Below are positions 49,287 to 58,424 of a stretch of DNA of 64,000 nucleotides, piece by piece (the stretch's first letter is position 1; each line of letters begins with the position of its first letter). Below the pieces are notes generated by a model. It was given only the letters and a program-made list of their open reading frames with translations, was not told where the DNA came from and searched no databases. Location of the stretch: assembly GCA_016900015.1 (NCBI GenBank), contig JACJJM010000005.1, forward strand, positions 90,869 through 154,868, read 5' to 3'. A program made the position numbers and the translations under genes. The stretch is from Phocaeicola coprophilus (GTDB lineage: Bacteria > Bacteroidota > Bacteroidia > Bacteroidales > Bacteroidaceae).

Positions 49287-50105
49287 TTACAATTTAATTG
49301 TTTTGATTTCATTTAGAAATTTTTCTCGCTGCCTACTCCAATTCTTAATTGAAGAATTTTGCAAAGAATAATACTTCTGCAATTGTTCATGCAATTCGTC
49401 TAAAGCAATAGAGTTGTCAATTTTTTCAGCAATTCTTGTATTATATAACCAGCCAATATTATCAAAGTCCGTATTAGGTAATAGATACAACTTGACATTA
49501 TTGTCATATGCCCAAACAGCCCCCATCTCATTCAAACAAATTTCACTTGCCTTATAATTTTTCGAGATTATCAAAAATGAAAAATCGACACACCTAATAT
49601 TTTCTTGAATATGCTTCCTTATTTCTTCTCCATTTTTTATCGCCATATCTTCAATTGAGGTGCAAAATATATCATTGGCATCAATACTTGTTCCTAATTG
49701 TAGAATATCGTCAACAAAGGCTTGGATAAGTGCTTTATCTTTTGAAGCATGACTAATAAATATTTTCTTTTTCTTAATTGTTAGATTTACCTTATTGAGT
49801 GTTGTAGCATACCTCTCATATTTTATACTAATCATATTGACAACAGCAAGAATACCACCAAAATCATAAGGATTGATTGTCCGAACCCCTACTAGGCTAA
49901 CCAAATATCCTTGTAGGAACTCTGCTTCTATCGGAAATTTTTCTCGGAGGCTCTCTGTTAAACAGATTAACGCTTGATGTAAGTTTGTCAACTCTTTACA
50001 AAAAACACACGTTTTACATTTTCCACTATTAATATTACTTCGAATATATTCGATGATTTTATTGCATCTCACCAAATTCTGCTTGATTTGACTATTATCC
50101 ACCAT
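49287..50105 (-). CDS. TIR-domain protein (272 aa)
   Basis: The ATG at 50,105 (MVDNSQIKQNLVRCNKII) is preferred to an upstream TTG. Residues ~1-105 are helical with a CKTCVFCKEL cysteine cluster. Residues ~110-240 form a TIR fold: KKIFISHASKDKALIQAF (box 1), DDIFCTSIEDM, and SEICLNEMGAVWAYDNN with a Glu in the position of the catalytic NADase residue. Bacterial TIR proteins often deplete NAD+ as anti-phage effectors. Its neighbour is an AlbA_2 gene on the same strand 118 bases away, so the two could cooperate (inference). Confidence 0.85.
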   Translation of the reverse strand: MVDNSQIKQNLVRCNKIIEYIRSNINSGKCKTCVFCKELTNLHQALICLTESLREKFPIEAEFLQGYLVSLVGVRTINPYDFGGILAVVNMISIKYERYATTLNKVNLTIKKKKIFISHASKDKALIQAFVDDILQLGTSIDANDIFCTSIEDMAIKNGEEIRKHIQENIRCVDFSFLIISKNYKASEICLNEMGAVWAYDNNVKLYLLPNTDFDNIGWLYNTRIAEKIDNSIALDELHEQLQKYYSLQNSSIKNWSRQREKFLNEIKTIKL

Positions 50106-50956
50106 TATATTATTCAAATTTTAGTCATAGAATTTCTCTCACAATCTGCACCGTTTGCATTGATTATGTGCAAGAAGCAAAGCAAAAGGTTGAGGATGTT
50201 TGAGAAGGTATAGCATTTTAACTCATTGGAACAAGAAATTAACAAAGGCTATTAACTTGACTGGTAACGGCATAGAAACCAGCAAGCTTTCTATCTTTTG
50301 TAATGTCCTGTATCAATCAAAAGAACGCTATCCTTATTTGCAAAAATAGCATATTTCACTTGTAATGCCAAAGGTAACACCTTGAAAAATAGAGAAAATA
50401 GAACTTCCAAATACAATTCTAGCCTTGCCAATTAGAAATAGTATCCTATTTTACTTCAACAATGAAACTCCGTAGCATCAGGGTGATATTGTTCTACAAT
50501 TAACAATATAAGCAATTCAACACAAGCTCATTGCTGCATATATCGTTTTTTTCAAAAAAATAGCGTACCAACAATTTGTGGTATCTCACATTCACATATT
50601 TGAATTGGTAAACTGTTGCTGAACCCTTTATATGATGTTGTGCTGAAGTATAACAGTACGACAATACAACAGTAAACCATCGGTGTTCCACTGGGTTACT
50701 CCCGTCCAACTGCGTTTTAATCCAAGTATTCTGGAAATGGTGCTATTCTGGCGATAAATGGCATTGATTGACAGCCCAGTCTGCAATTTTGGTAAGACCA
50801 AAGTTCAGGTTTGTCTGTTCCAAACCCTCTAAGCAACTATTTGGGTTGTACCCGTTCGCGGTTCCTATTCTTCTTTTGGGTAGTTTGGGCACCGGGAAAC
50901 GATGCTTTGAGGGTAAGAATTACTGTGTAAATTCCAATCCGTTTGCTGACGGATTA

Positions 50957-51094
50957 CTGATTTCACGAGAAATCAGCAAGGTGTCCTTCGAGTTACCCGA
51001 AGGCTTTTCGGTTACTGCCGAAAAGTGGCAGCAGTAAGGTATGTTTTGAGTTACTCAAAACCTTTCGGGTTACTCCCCGAAAGCCTTGCTGCCA
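50957..51094. repeat. Array of five hairpins, four with TTAC loops, partly nested
   Basis: The hairpins are: CTGATTTC/GAAATCAG (50,957-50,976); CCTTCG/CGAAGG, loop AGTTACC (50,985-51,003); CTTTTCGG/CCGAAAAG, loop TTACTG (51,004-51,025); GTTTTGAG/CTCAAAAC, loop TTA (51,043-51,061); CTTTCGGG/CCCGAAAG, loop TTACTC (51,062-51,083). Hairpins 2-3 and 4-5 are directly adjacent. TGGCAGC plus AAGG (51,026-51,039) pair with CCTT plus GCTGCCA (51,084-51,094), enclosing hairpins 4-5. Stems differ but GTTAC recurs at each centre. Confidence 0.8.
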
Positions 51095-51130
51095 GTTGCT
51101 CCTCCGAAGTCGGGCAACCTGAATATAGAA

Positions 51131-51165
51131 AAAGAGGATATAGGTTTATTCCTCATATCCTCTTT
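51131..51165 (-). terminator. Terminator of the Ter/ATPase operon
   Basis: AAAGAGGATAT (51,131-51,141) pairs perfectly with ATATCCTCTTT (51,155-51,165). On the minus strand it lies 23 bases after the ATPase stop and is followed by TTTCTATATTC. Confidence 0.7.
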
Positions 51166-51187
51166 GCTTGCTTTTCTGAAAAACACC

Positions 51188-53878
51188 TTATCCCCTCTTA
51201 GTTAGCAAATGCCACAACTCTCTTGCCCAGAGAACCAGTGAGGAAAGAACAACTATTATTACCCAGTCCATCAATTTCATCGGAGTACAGTTAAAGAAAT
51301 CATAAAGACCTTCAACTATCACAACCTGTCCTATGAAAATAATAGCAACAATAGTAAAGAACTCTTTACTCATCTTGAGTTGGAAAAAACTTTTTCCTGT
51401 TTCAAATGAACGAGTATTGAACATATACCAAAGGTGCGTCCATACAAATATTGAAAACAATAGAGTCTGTTCGTATGGTGACAATCCATTGGCTTCACCG
51501 AGCTTGCAATGCAACAGGTCTGTCATTTGCGTGATTTCAGTGTGCTGGAATATATAAAGGAACACAACAAGCAGCAAGAAGAAAAATCCGCCAACACCGA
51601 GAATGTCTTTCATCATAGGTTTTGTAAGGATGAAGGCTTTACGGTCACGAGGTTTGTCTTTCATTACAGATTGTGAAGGTGGTAATGAGGCAAGAGCCAT
51701 AGCACCGAATGTATCCATTATCAAGTTCACCCATAGCATTTGTGTCACGGTCAACGGAGATTCTGTTCCCATGAACGCACCCACTAACACGATAAAACAT
51801 GCAGCCACATTGACCGTAAGTTGGAACAATAAGAAACGCTGAATGTTTTGATAAAGCGAGCGCCCCCACATAACGGCACGACAAATACTGCTGAATGAAT
51901 TGTCTATAATAGTAATATCCGAGGCTTCTTTGGCTACGGAAGTGCCGTCACCCATTGACAAGCCCACATGAGCCGCCTTGAGTGCAGGAGCATCATTCGT
52001 ACCGTCACCTGTCACTGCTACCACTTGATTGTTTCTTTGCAAGGATTCAACCAAACGTTTCTTATCCATTGGACGGGTACGAGCGATAATCTTCAATTCA
52101 AGCACTTTCTTATCAAGTTCGTCATCTGAAAGTTTCTCAAACTCCGCTCCTGTTATTATTGCACTGTCACTATCCTTTTTAGTCCAAAGTCCGATTTGTC
52201 GTCCTATTTCTTTGGCAGTTCCGGGAGTATCTCCTGTTACAATTTTTACATTAATGCCTGCAGCCATACACTTTTGCACGGCCGCTGGAACATCTTTACG
52301 GACAGGGTCTGCAATAGCAACAATCCCCATGAAAGTAAGGTTTTTAGCAATCACTTTACCATCTGCGATAGCCATATCGCTGTCATTCAATACTTGATAT
52401 GCAAAACCTAAAGTGCGCATTGCACGATTTTGATAGTCTGTCAGTTGTTTGTCAATATCGGCAATATTCACGTTCTTGTCGATTTGCTTGCAGAGGGAAC
52501 GGATTATTTCGGGAGCACCTTTGACATAGAGAATTTTCTTTCCTCCCAGTTGGGCGGACTCAACAACTGTCGCCATATATTTCCTCTCTGTAGAAAAAGG
52601 TAATTCTTCTACTATATTGGCATTGTCTTTCAGATTGCGGTAATCAATACCATTATTTCTAAGCCATAAAAGCAATGCTCCCTCTGTGGGATTTCCCAAT
52701 ACCACTGGCTTGTCAGGATTACTTAAATCCAATGATGCCGTAGAATTAAGAGCAATGCCTTCTTTTATTAAACGGCTTGTTTCATCTGTCCCCAATGCCT
52801 GATTAGCCAAACCGTAGAATTGAGTTTCCTCAACACTCATTTGATTTTGGGTCAGTGTCCCGGTTTTATCCGTGCAAATTACAGTTGTGGCTCCCATCGT
52901 TTCACATGCGTGCATCTTGCGTACAAGATTGTTCGTTTTCAACATCCTACGCATACTATATGCAAGACTAAGCGTGACAGCCATAGGCAATCCTTCTGGA
53001 ACAGCAACGACAATTAAAGTGACAGCTATCATTAATGTTTGGAGTACATATGCCGTAATATGTGCCCATTCCATTGAGTTGTCTCCCAAAAAGTAAATCA
53101 GCAAACGCCCTACGACTACTAATACCGCAAATCCATAGCTTAATTTTGTTATCAGGTCACTTAACCCATCCAATTGTTCATTGAGTGGTGTCTTTACACT
53201 GTCATCAATTTGCGCGGCTACGAAAACTTTGCCGTTTTCTGTTTTATCCCCGACTGCAGTCACACGGAATATACCATGTCCCTCCATTACTTTTGTTCCT
53301 TTAAGAACGTGATTGGTAGGATATGTCGCATCTGGGTCAAAGTCCTTTTCATCAACACTCTTATGGCACATCGGTTCTCCCGTAAGCGTGGATTCATCTA
53401 CATTCAGACTAACACATTCCAGCAGTTCACCATCAGCAGGAACTTCTGCACCAGTATTAATGATGACAATATCCCCAACAACCACATCTTTCTTGGGGAT
53501 TTGAGTTGCATTGCCGTTTCGTATGACTTCAACCAGTTCGTCATCATTCACTTGGTTTAATATGGCAAACTCTTTATCCGCCTTTAATTCAAAATAGAAA
53601 GCCAACCCGGTAGCAAGTAAAATTGCCACAAAAATGCCAATAGGTTCAAAGAACACAGTGAAACCTTCATTGAGTCCGAAATACTCGTAAAATGAAATTC
53701 CAATGGACAAAACGCCCGCTATCATTAGAATGATGATAAGAGGGTCTGTGAACTTCTCCAGAAATTGTTTCCATAACGGTTCTTTCTCTGGTGGAGTAAG
53801 GATGTTTACTCCATACTTTTTACGGCTCTCCAAGACTTCTGCATCTGTCAAGCCAATGTAATGCTTTTTCTGTTGCAT
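51188..53878 (-). CDS. P-type Ca2+-translocating ATPase (PMCA-like)
   Basis: At 896 residues this is a complete P2-type ATPase: actuator TGEP, the phosphorylation site CDKTGTLTQNQ near residue 338, PEGLPMAVTLSLAY in helix 4, KGAPE in the nucleotide domain, and the hinge GDGTNDAPALKAAHVGLSMG near 640. Ten membrane helices are expected. It would export Ca2+ (or Mn2+) from the cytoplasm. It is the last gene of the operon containing TerD, TerY-like, phosphatase and kinase genes. TerD proteins bind Ca2+, so a calcium link is plausible but inferred. Confidence 0.9.
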   Translation of the reverse strand: MQQKKHYIGLTDAEVLESRKKYGVNILTPPEKEPLWKQFLEKFTDPLIIILMIAGVLSIGISFYEYFGLNEGFTVFFEPIGIFVAILLATGLAFYFELKADKEFAILNQVNDDELVEVIRNGNATQIPKKDVVVGDIVIINTGAEVPADGELLECVSLNVDESTLTGEPMCHKSVDEKDFDPDATYPTNHVLKGTKVMEGHGIFRVTAVGDKTENGKVFVAAQIDDSVKTPLNEQLDGLSDLITKLSYGFAVLVVVGRLLIYFLGDNSMEWAHITAYVLQTLMIAVTLIVVAVPEGLPMAVTLSLAYSMRRMLKTNNLVRKMHACETMGATTVICTDKTGTLTQNQMSVEETQFYGLANQALGTDETSRLIKEGIALNSTASLDLSNPDKPVVLGNPTEGALLLWLRNNGIDYRNLKDNANIVEELPFSTERKYMATVVESAQLGGKKILYVKGAPEIIRSLCKQIDKNVNIADIDKQLTDYQNRAMRTLGFAYQVLNDSDMAIADGKVIAKNLTFMGIVAIADPVRKDVPAAVQKCMAAGINVKIVTGDTPGTAKEIGRQIGLWTKKDSDSAIITGAEFEKLSDDELDKKVLELKIIARTRPMDKKRLVESLQRNNQVVAVTGDGTNDAPALKAAHVGLSMGDGTSVAKEASDITIIDNSFSSICRAVMWGRSLYQNIQRFLLFQLTVNVAACFIVLVGAFMGTESPLTVTQMLWVNLIMDTFGAMALASLPPSQSVMKDKPRDRKAFILTKPMMKDILGVGGFFFLLLVVFLYIFQHTEITQMTDLLHCKLGEANGLSPYEQTLLFSIFVWTHLWYMFNTRSFETGKSFFQLKMSKEFFTIVAIIFIGQVVIVEGLYDFFNCTPMKLMDWVIIVVLSSLVLWARELWHLLTKRG

Positions 53879-53904
53879 ATACTGAAAAACTTATTGATTA
53901 ATAA

Positions 53905-54078
53905 TTATTTGCCAAATAGAACTTTGAGTAGAGCTTTTCCTAATTTACGCTCCAATCCAGCCTTGGATGTTGGTATTCCGGTTTGACGGGCAAATTTCTG
54001 TTTCGCTTGGGTTATGCCCAGCGCACGTTTCCAAGAAAAACTTACTCCTGGTATTCTTACGGTTTTCTTCTTTGCCAT
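53905..54078 (-). CDS. Very basic small protein (57 aa)
   Basis: The ATG at 54,078 gives MAKKKTVRIPGVSFSWKRALG; an upstream GTG frame to 54,129 is less likely. The protein is rich in Lys and Arg with the pattern SFSWKRALGITxAKQKFARQTGIPTS, which looks like a compact helical DNA- or RNA-binding or membrane-surface module. It is wedged between the ATPase and the 106-aa membrane protein in the same operon. Function unknown. Confidence 0.6.
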   Translation of the reverse strand: MAKKKTVRIPGVSFSWKRALGITQAKQKFARQTGIPTSKAGLERKLGKALLKVLFGK

Positions 54079-54125
54079 ATAATTTTGTTCCGATTTAATC
54101 AGTTTGATTGATACAGTCAATGTTT

Positions 54126-54446
54126 TCACAAAACAACCAATATCATAAGTGTAAAAATGATGCAGACAATCAATGGAGTGTCAAGCTGTAAACGCTGTCC
54201 TAATTGTATTTTTGGAATAAACCCTAAGACATTTTGTAATCTTATGAATATTCTTTCTGTTATGCCAAAAGCCTTTTGATATTTAGGGAATAACTGTTGT
54301 TTAAAGGGTTCTATTTTCCAATAAAGTACGAGCATAACCAGAAATATTGCACATAATAATTTCAGTCCGATAATCCAATTACCTCTTGTCAACGTGCCTA
54401 ATAAAATTAATGCAATACCAATTAGCAGAGCGATTGATTTTTTCAT
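54126..54446 (-). CDS. Small membrane protein of the Ter operon (106 aa)
   Basis: Starts MKKSIALLIGIALILLGTLTRGN. Two hydrophobic segments at the N-terminus (about 4-19 and 25-42) and one at the C-terminus (PLIVCIIFTLMILVVL, about 90-106) flank a soluble middle of ~45 residues. It lies between the kinase and the small basic protein. Probably an inner-membrane accessory protein of the system; no family recognised. Confidence 0.65.
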   Translation of the reverse strand: MKKSIALLIGIALILLGTLTRGNWIIGLKLLCAIFLVMLVLYWKIEPFKQQLFPKYQKAFGITERIFIRLQNVLGFIPKIQLGQRLQLDTPLIVCIIFTLMILVVL

Positions 54447-54495
54447 TTTGCTTTATATCTATTGCTTCGTAATTTAATAAATGGCTATTATCGTT

Positions 54496-55974
54496 CTAAT
54501 TGTTAACAAGTTGAACAACAATGAGTCGTCCTCCCTGTCCTTTGTCAAGCAATATCTGCCTACCTTCTGTAAGCGGCACATATTCGCCTATAGCGATAGG
54601 CTTCTTCTCCGTAACATCCATTATGTCAGGAAGATTGCGATTTATCAGAATCCACTGATTATTGAAGAAATGAAAATCCCCAACAGGCTTTTTGTCAGCT
54701 TCAGATGTCCGTTCACTTGGAGATACTAAATTATTTGCGTGCCATTTGTACAGAGTTTGCTTGTCATATACCATCAAACGATAATTTTCCGATATGAATT
54801 TGCCATGTGAGGGAGCATAATAAAAATTCAATATCGGCAATTGTCCGTGATATGGCTGGCCACAAAACGGGCATTTAGGCTTGGTAGTGTTATCAAATAC
54901 AAACCACTTGGCTTCACAATTAGGATTCTGACATGGCTGTACCAAATCGGTTGTCTTGACCAAGGCATCTTCCCATTCCGCTGCACTCGGACGCTTTGAC
55001 GGGTCGTGCAAACCTTCTACGAAAGCACGGTCAAACAATTTCTTCAGATACGGGCCACAAATAGTATATGGCATCTTTGCCGGGTCGCCTTGTGGCAACT
55101 CGGCAGGGGATAGTTGCTGGGCTTTAACCCTGTTGGACTTGTCTGTTGGATTCTCAATAAACAAGGCTTTTGCACCCATAGACAATTCTTCATCACGTCC
55201 GCTGTCGTTGACATCATTCACCTTGCCGCCTCTTAATGGATGCCGATTAAGCAGGTACATATATATCAGGACAGCCAATGCATGACGGTCTGTATAGATA
55301 CTCGGCAGTTTCCTTTGTTTATCATCTAATGCAAGATGCTTGGTTTCAATGACTTCAGGAGCAATGAAATCTGGCGTACCTATAACCTCAGGAGGAAATT
55401 TGCCCGGAACAACTAAACTGTCATCATCAATGATACATGCACTTCCTGTAATCGGGTCAACCAGTATGTTCTTGTAAGACAAATCCGAATGCGCCAATCC
55501 TGCTGCGTGAAGCCGTCGGACAGCACGTGCTATCTTGATACACATATGAAGATTGGTCAGCCAATTCCCTTTTTGGTCAGCAGGCAAGAATTTGTTACGC
55601 AATTTAGCGGAAGCAAACCACTTCCCCTCTTTTTCTTTGCCTTTAAATGGCCCTGAAGAGAAGAAAAACTTTTTGTCATAAAATGGCATTATGATGCCTG
55701 TCTTTCCATTCCATTCTACCATTTTTGTAGGCCATGCAAACAGATTTTTCCAATAATTTCCCTCTGGAGTATCGAAAATCCGCTGGCGATAGATACCAAC
55801 AATATTGGTGATACGCTCCCTGTCATTAGCATTGATTGGCTTGCGATAGAAAGCGACAACATAGGTTTTGTCAGGGCTGAAATATACATCCTTAACCCCA
55901 CCTTGAGCTTTTATTTCATCATAAAACTCAACGATACTTCCATCATTTGCTGTCAGAGTGATTTTATTTGCCAT
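54496..55974 (-). CDS. Ter-associated protein kinase-like protein with C-terminal zinc ribbon
   Basis: 492 residues. Kinase-like motifs are the catalytic loop HSDLSYKNILVDP (near residue 163), IDDDSLVV in place of the DFG, and GTPDFIAPEVIE (near 195). There is no recognisable glycine-rich loop. From about residue 345 there is a zinc ribbon (CQNPNCEAKW...CPFCGQPYH). It sits directly downstream of the PP2C gene and forms the kinase arm of a TerY-phosphatase-kinase (TerY-P) module as described by Anantharaman, Iyer and Aravind. Substrates unknown. Confidence 0.85.
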   Translation of the reverse strand: MANKITLTANDGSIVEFYDEIKAQGGVKDVYFSPDKTYVVAFYRKPINANDRERITNIVGIYRQRIFDTPEGNYWKNLFAWPTKMVEWNGKTGIIMPFYDKKFFFSSGPFKGKEKEGKWFASAKLRNKFLPADQKGNWLTNLHMCIKIARAVRRLHAAGLAHSDLSYKNILVDPITGSACIIDDDSLVVPGKFPPEVIGTPDFIAPEVIETKHLALDDKQRKLPSIYTDRHALAVLIYMYLLNRHPLRGGKVNDVNDSGRDEELSMGAKALFIENPTDKSNRVKAQQLSPAELPQGDPAKMPYTICGPYLKKLFDRAFVEGLHDPSKRPSAAEWEDALVKTTDLVQPCQNPNCEAKWFVFDNTTKPKCPFCGQPYHGQLPILNFYYAPSHGKFISENYRLMVYDKQTLYKWHANNLVSPSERTSEADKKPVGDFHFFNNQWILINRNLPDIMDVTEKKPIAIGEYVPLTEGRQILLDKGQGGRLIVVQLVNN

Positions 55975-55986
55975 TATGCCTTACTT

Positions 55987-57369
55987 TTAATACAATATTG
56001 CAATGGTTCTATCATCATGGTTTCCCGGAGACCAAAAGTCCAACCAATTCAACAACTGATTTGCAGCTTCCTCATTATCATCCGTTAATTCTACTCCATT
56101 CTCTTTAAGGTCAGCCCATAATTCATTCCACTTATCATAAGACTTCAAATTAGCATCGGTTTCAAACTTGGGGTCGCTAACGCCATCCGTCATAAGGAAT
56201 AAAGCTGTAAAGTCCGGAACAATCCGGCAATTCATTCTTTGGTAGAATTTATTGGAATCCGAAAATATCTCAGGCATTGTAAGGAAACGTGTTTGCCCGG
56301 CATATTCACCCTCATCAGGCATACCGAGCATCATCGCTGTTTTATCTGCTTGGTTGTAAAGACATATCGCCCCATCGCCGACCCAGAATGAGGCAACAAA
56401 CCAACCAAAATCATATTTCTTGCAGATAGCCAATAACAATGTAGTGGAATATTCCTTAGTCTTGCGACCTTTTTGTTGAGCCTCTGCCGCTATTGCCTTA
56501 TGCGCTTTTAAGGCGGCATTACCTACGATTTTGTATATATCCGCACTAATAGCCTTACCTGCCGCTTCCGATTTTTGGTCAAGATGATAGAGATTGATGT
56601 CATCATCAAAATTTTCAGAATCAGCCAATTGTTCTTTACAATGTTCAACTGCTACATTGCAAGCTATTCTTGAACCTTCACGGGAATAGGGTGCAGACCC
56701 CGCTCCATCGGACACGGCAATGACATACCAATTCGTTTTTTCGTCATGATACAAACGGAAATCGTCATCACGTGGCTTACCTTCTTGTGCATGTGAACGG
56801 CCTCTTTTGCTTGCAGCCACAATATCTTTTTGCGGGGTTCCATCGGAAAGTGCAGCAACTTTTACATATTCTTTTGCAGTATTATCTTTCGGATACTCCA
56901 TATCTTCGGGTACAGGAATATCTTTCCATAAATCCCTTGGGTCTGGATTGATGATAATTTGTAACATACGTTCCAGATAAGGGCGCTCAACAGATAAACC
57001 ATGATATTTGTATCTTAACGTGACATCAAAAGTTCCACTTTCTTTGGGAGTTCCACTTATCTTAAAGGATTTACCATCCTCCTGCTTTTCAATTTTAAGC
57101 CCTTGCACTTCTTCTGTGAGACCGGATAATGTTATGTCAGTCATTTCTTCGCACGGTATTGACACAATCGCATTATACGGCTTTCTGATAGACGCATTAG
57201 GTATGACGATAGGCAGTTCTTTTACCTTGTTCTCTATCACAACAATTTCATTCATAAGATATTCATTATATTCAGCCCACAGCTTGTTAGCATAATATTT
57301 GATGAAGCCACTCATGCGTTCATCAGATTCTCCATTACTTAGGAGGTCTATTGCTTTTTCTATGTTCAT
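55987..57369 (-). CDS. PP2C-type phosphatase with N-terminal Ig-like domain
   Basis: The ATG at 57,369 starts MNIEKAIDLLSNGES and is two bases from the stop of the vWA gene. Residues ~55-150 look like an Ig-like domain (IPCEEMTDITLSGLTEEVQGLKI...GTFDVTLRYKYHG). Residues ~195-460 form a PP2C_2 phosphatase with metal-binding motifs KPRDDDFR, VSDGAGSAPYS, WVGDGAICLY, MTDGVSDP and a final HDDRTIA. It would reverse phosphorylation by the neighbouring kinase. The N-terminal ~50-residue helical piece is unusual for the family. Confidence 0.88.
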   Translation of the reverse strand: MNIEKAIDLLSNGESDERMSGFIKYYANKLWAEYNEYLMNEIVVIENKVKELPIVIPNASIRKPYNAIVSIPCEEMTDITLSGLTEEVQGLKIEKQEDGKSFKISGTPKESGTFDVTLRYKYHGLSVERPYLERMLQIIINPDPRDLWKDIPVPEDMEYPKDNTAKEYVKVAALSDGTPQKDIVAASKRGRSHAQEGKPRDDDFRLYHDEKTNWYVIAVSDGAGSAPYSREGSRIACNVAVEHCKEQLADSENFDDDINLYHLDQKSEAAGKAISADIYKIVGNAALKAHKAIAAEAQQKGRKTKEYSTTLLLAICKKYDFGWFVASFWVGDGAICLYNQADKTAMMLGMPDEGEYAGQTRFLTMPEIFSDSNKFYQRMNCRIVPDFTALFLMTDGVSDPKFETDANLKSYDKWNELWADLKENGVELTDDNEEAANQLLNWLDFWSPGNHDDRTIAILY

Positions 57370-57371
57370 AA

Positions 57372-58418
57372 TCAACCTCTTCCCCGTGTTATATCCAAAC
57401 CACCATCACCAATAGCTCCTAATGAGCCTTCCATTCCACACCACGGACAAGCGGTAGTTTGACCGTCTGAACACATAATGTTGCCACATTCGCATACGAC
57501 TACGCCGAATTGATTGCCACAACAAGGACAAGTGGGTACTCCTATCAAAGACATGGTGTTTATGTTGCGGCTGGACTTACCATCGCTTAATTCTTCATAA
57601 GCCTTATCGTCAATTGGATAAGCACCCACAAGTTTGTAGTCTATCCCTTTTACGTCAAGTTGCTCTAAGCCGGGAATTTTACCTATCCGCTTGGCATATT
57701 TAATAAGGTATTTCTTTTTTGTATTTGAACATTTGCCGAGCAGTACGACAAAGTTCTCATCCACGGTGCAGTCTTTAGTCGTATCCACCTTTTCAAGGTC
57801 AATTCCCGATGTGGAAGCAAGTTGGATTTCATCAGTTCCCATATCGGTAACAGAAACACTTGTTGACTTGATTGAAGCCGTAACCCATTTGAAAAAGGCC
57901 TTGAAGGATTGTTCCCCAGTATCATTCAATCTCAATACATTGTCTGAGATTTTCCCAAGCATTTTGGTATCAGTATTGTCACCGATTGAGATACATACCA
58001 AATTCGCTTTTCTCTTATAATGTGCGTTCCATCGGTTGAAGGCTTGCTGTGGATTGTCGGTTGGCATCCCGTCAGTAAAAAGGAAAATGATAGGCTTCCA
58101 ATCGCCTTTCATTTCAACAGTTGTTTTCTTTACGGACTTGTCAATATCGTTCATCAGGCAGTCCAAAGCAGTGCCAAACGATGTTCCTCCACCTATAGGA
58201 AACTGCGGTGGATAGAACTTGTACAGCTCAGTTAAAGGAGACAAGACCTTTGCCTTTCCTGCAAAAACGATGACAGACACAAATACTGTTTCAAGAGCAT
58301 ACGGGTCAGTCCTTAGCTCTTGTATGATATTCCTCATGCCTTTCTCTACCTGAGTGATTGGTTCTCCAACCATTGATTCTGAAACATCAATCAGAAAATA
58401 TATCGGTAATCTTCTCAT
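57372..58418 (-). CDS. TerY-like vWA protein with C-terminal zinc ribbons
   Basis: The ATG at 58,418 (MRRLPIYFLIDVSES) is chosen over a TTG at 58,424. Residues 1-200 are a von Willebrand A domain with MIDAS motif DVSES, a middle Thr/Gly region, FLFTDGMPTD near 113, and a hydrophobic core as in its two paralogues. The C-terminus contains CPCCGNQFGVVVCECGNIMCSDG...CPWCG, two or more zinc-ribbon-like knuckles that its paralogues lack. It may scaffold the kinase and phosphatase through its metal-ion-dependent adhesion site. Confidence 0.87.
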   Translation of the reverse strand: MRRLPIYFLIDVSESMVGEPITQVEKGMRNIIQELRTDPYALETVFVSVIVFAGKAKVLSPLTELYKFYPPQFPIGGGTSFGTALDCLMNDIDKSVKKTTVEMKGDWKPIIFLFTDGMPTDNPQQAFNRWNAHYKRKANLVCISIGDNTDTKMLGKISDNVLRLNDTGEQSFKAFFKWVTASIKSTSVSVTDMGTDEIQLASTSGIDLEKVDTTKDCTVDENFVVLLGKCSNTKKKYLIKYAKRIGKIPGLEQLDVKGIDYKLVGAYPIDDKAYEELSDGKSSRNINTMSLIGVPTCPCCGNQFGVVVCECGNIMCSDGQTTACPWCGMEGSLGAIGDGGLDITRGRG

Positions 58419-58424
58419 AAACAA

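Larger units (their letters stand above)
50106..51187. other. 1.08-kb gene-free stretch with hairpin array
   Basis: No convincing gene on either strand. The left two thirds (to about 50,900) show nothing recognisable and look like decayed sequence. From 50,957 to 51,094 there is an array of five hairpins (separate entry), then a terminator-like hairpin at 51,131-51,165 before the ATPase stop. Confidence 0.5.

Noticed and set aside
50768..51037. 89-aa plus-strand frame across the hairpin array
   Set aside because: No ribosome-binding site, no family match, and the reading frame ends inside the array; the palindromes explain the repeats better.
50957..51094. Integron attC-type sites suggested by the repeated GTTAC hairpins
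   Set aside because: The GTTAC lies in hairpin loops rather than as paired R and L core sites, and no integron integrase or gene cassettes are present.
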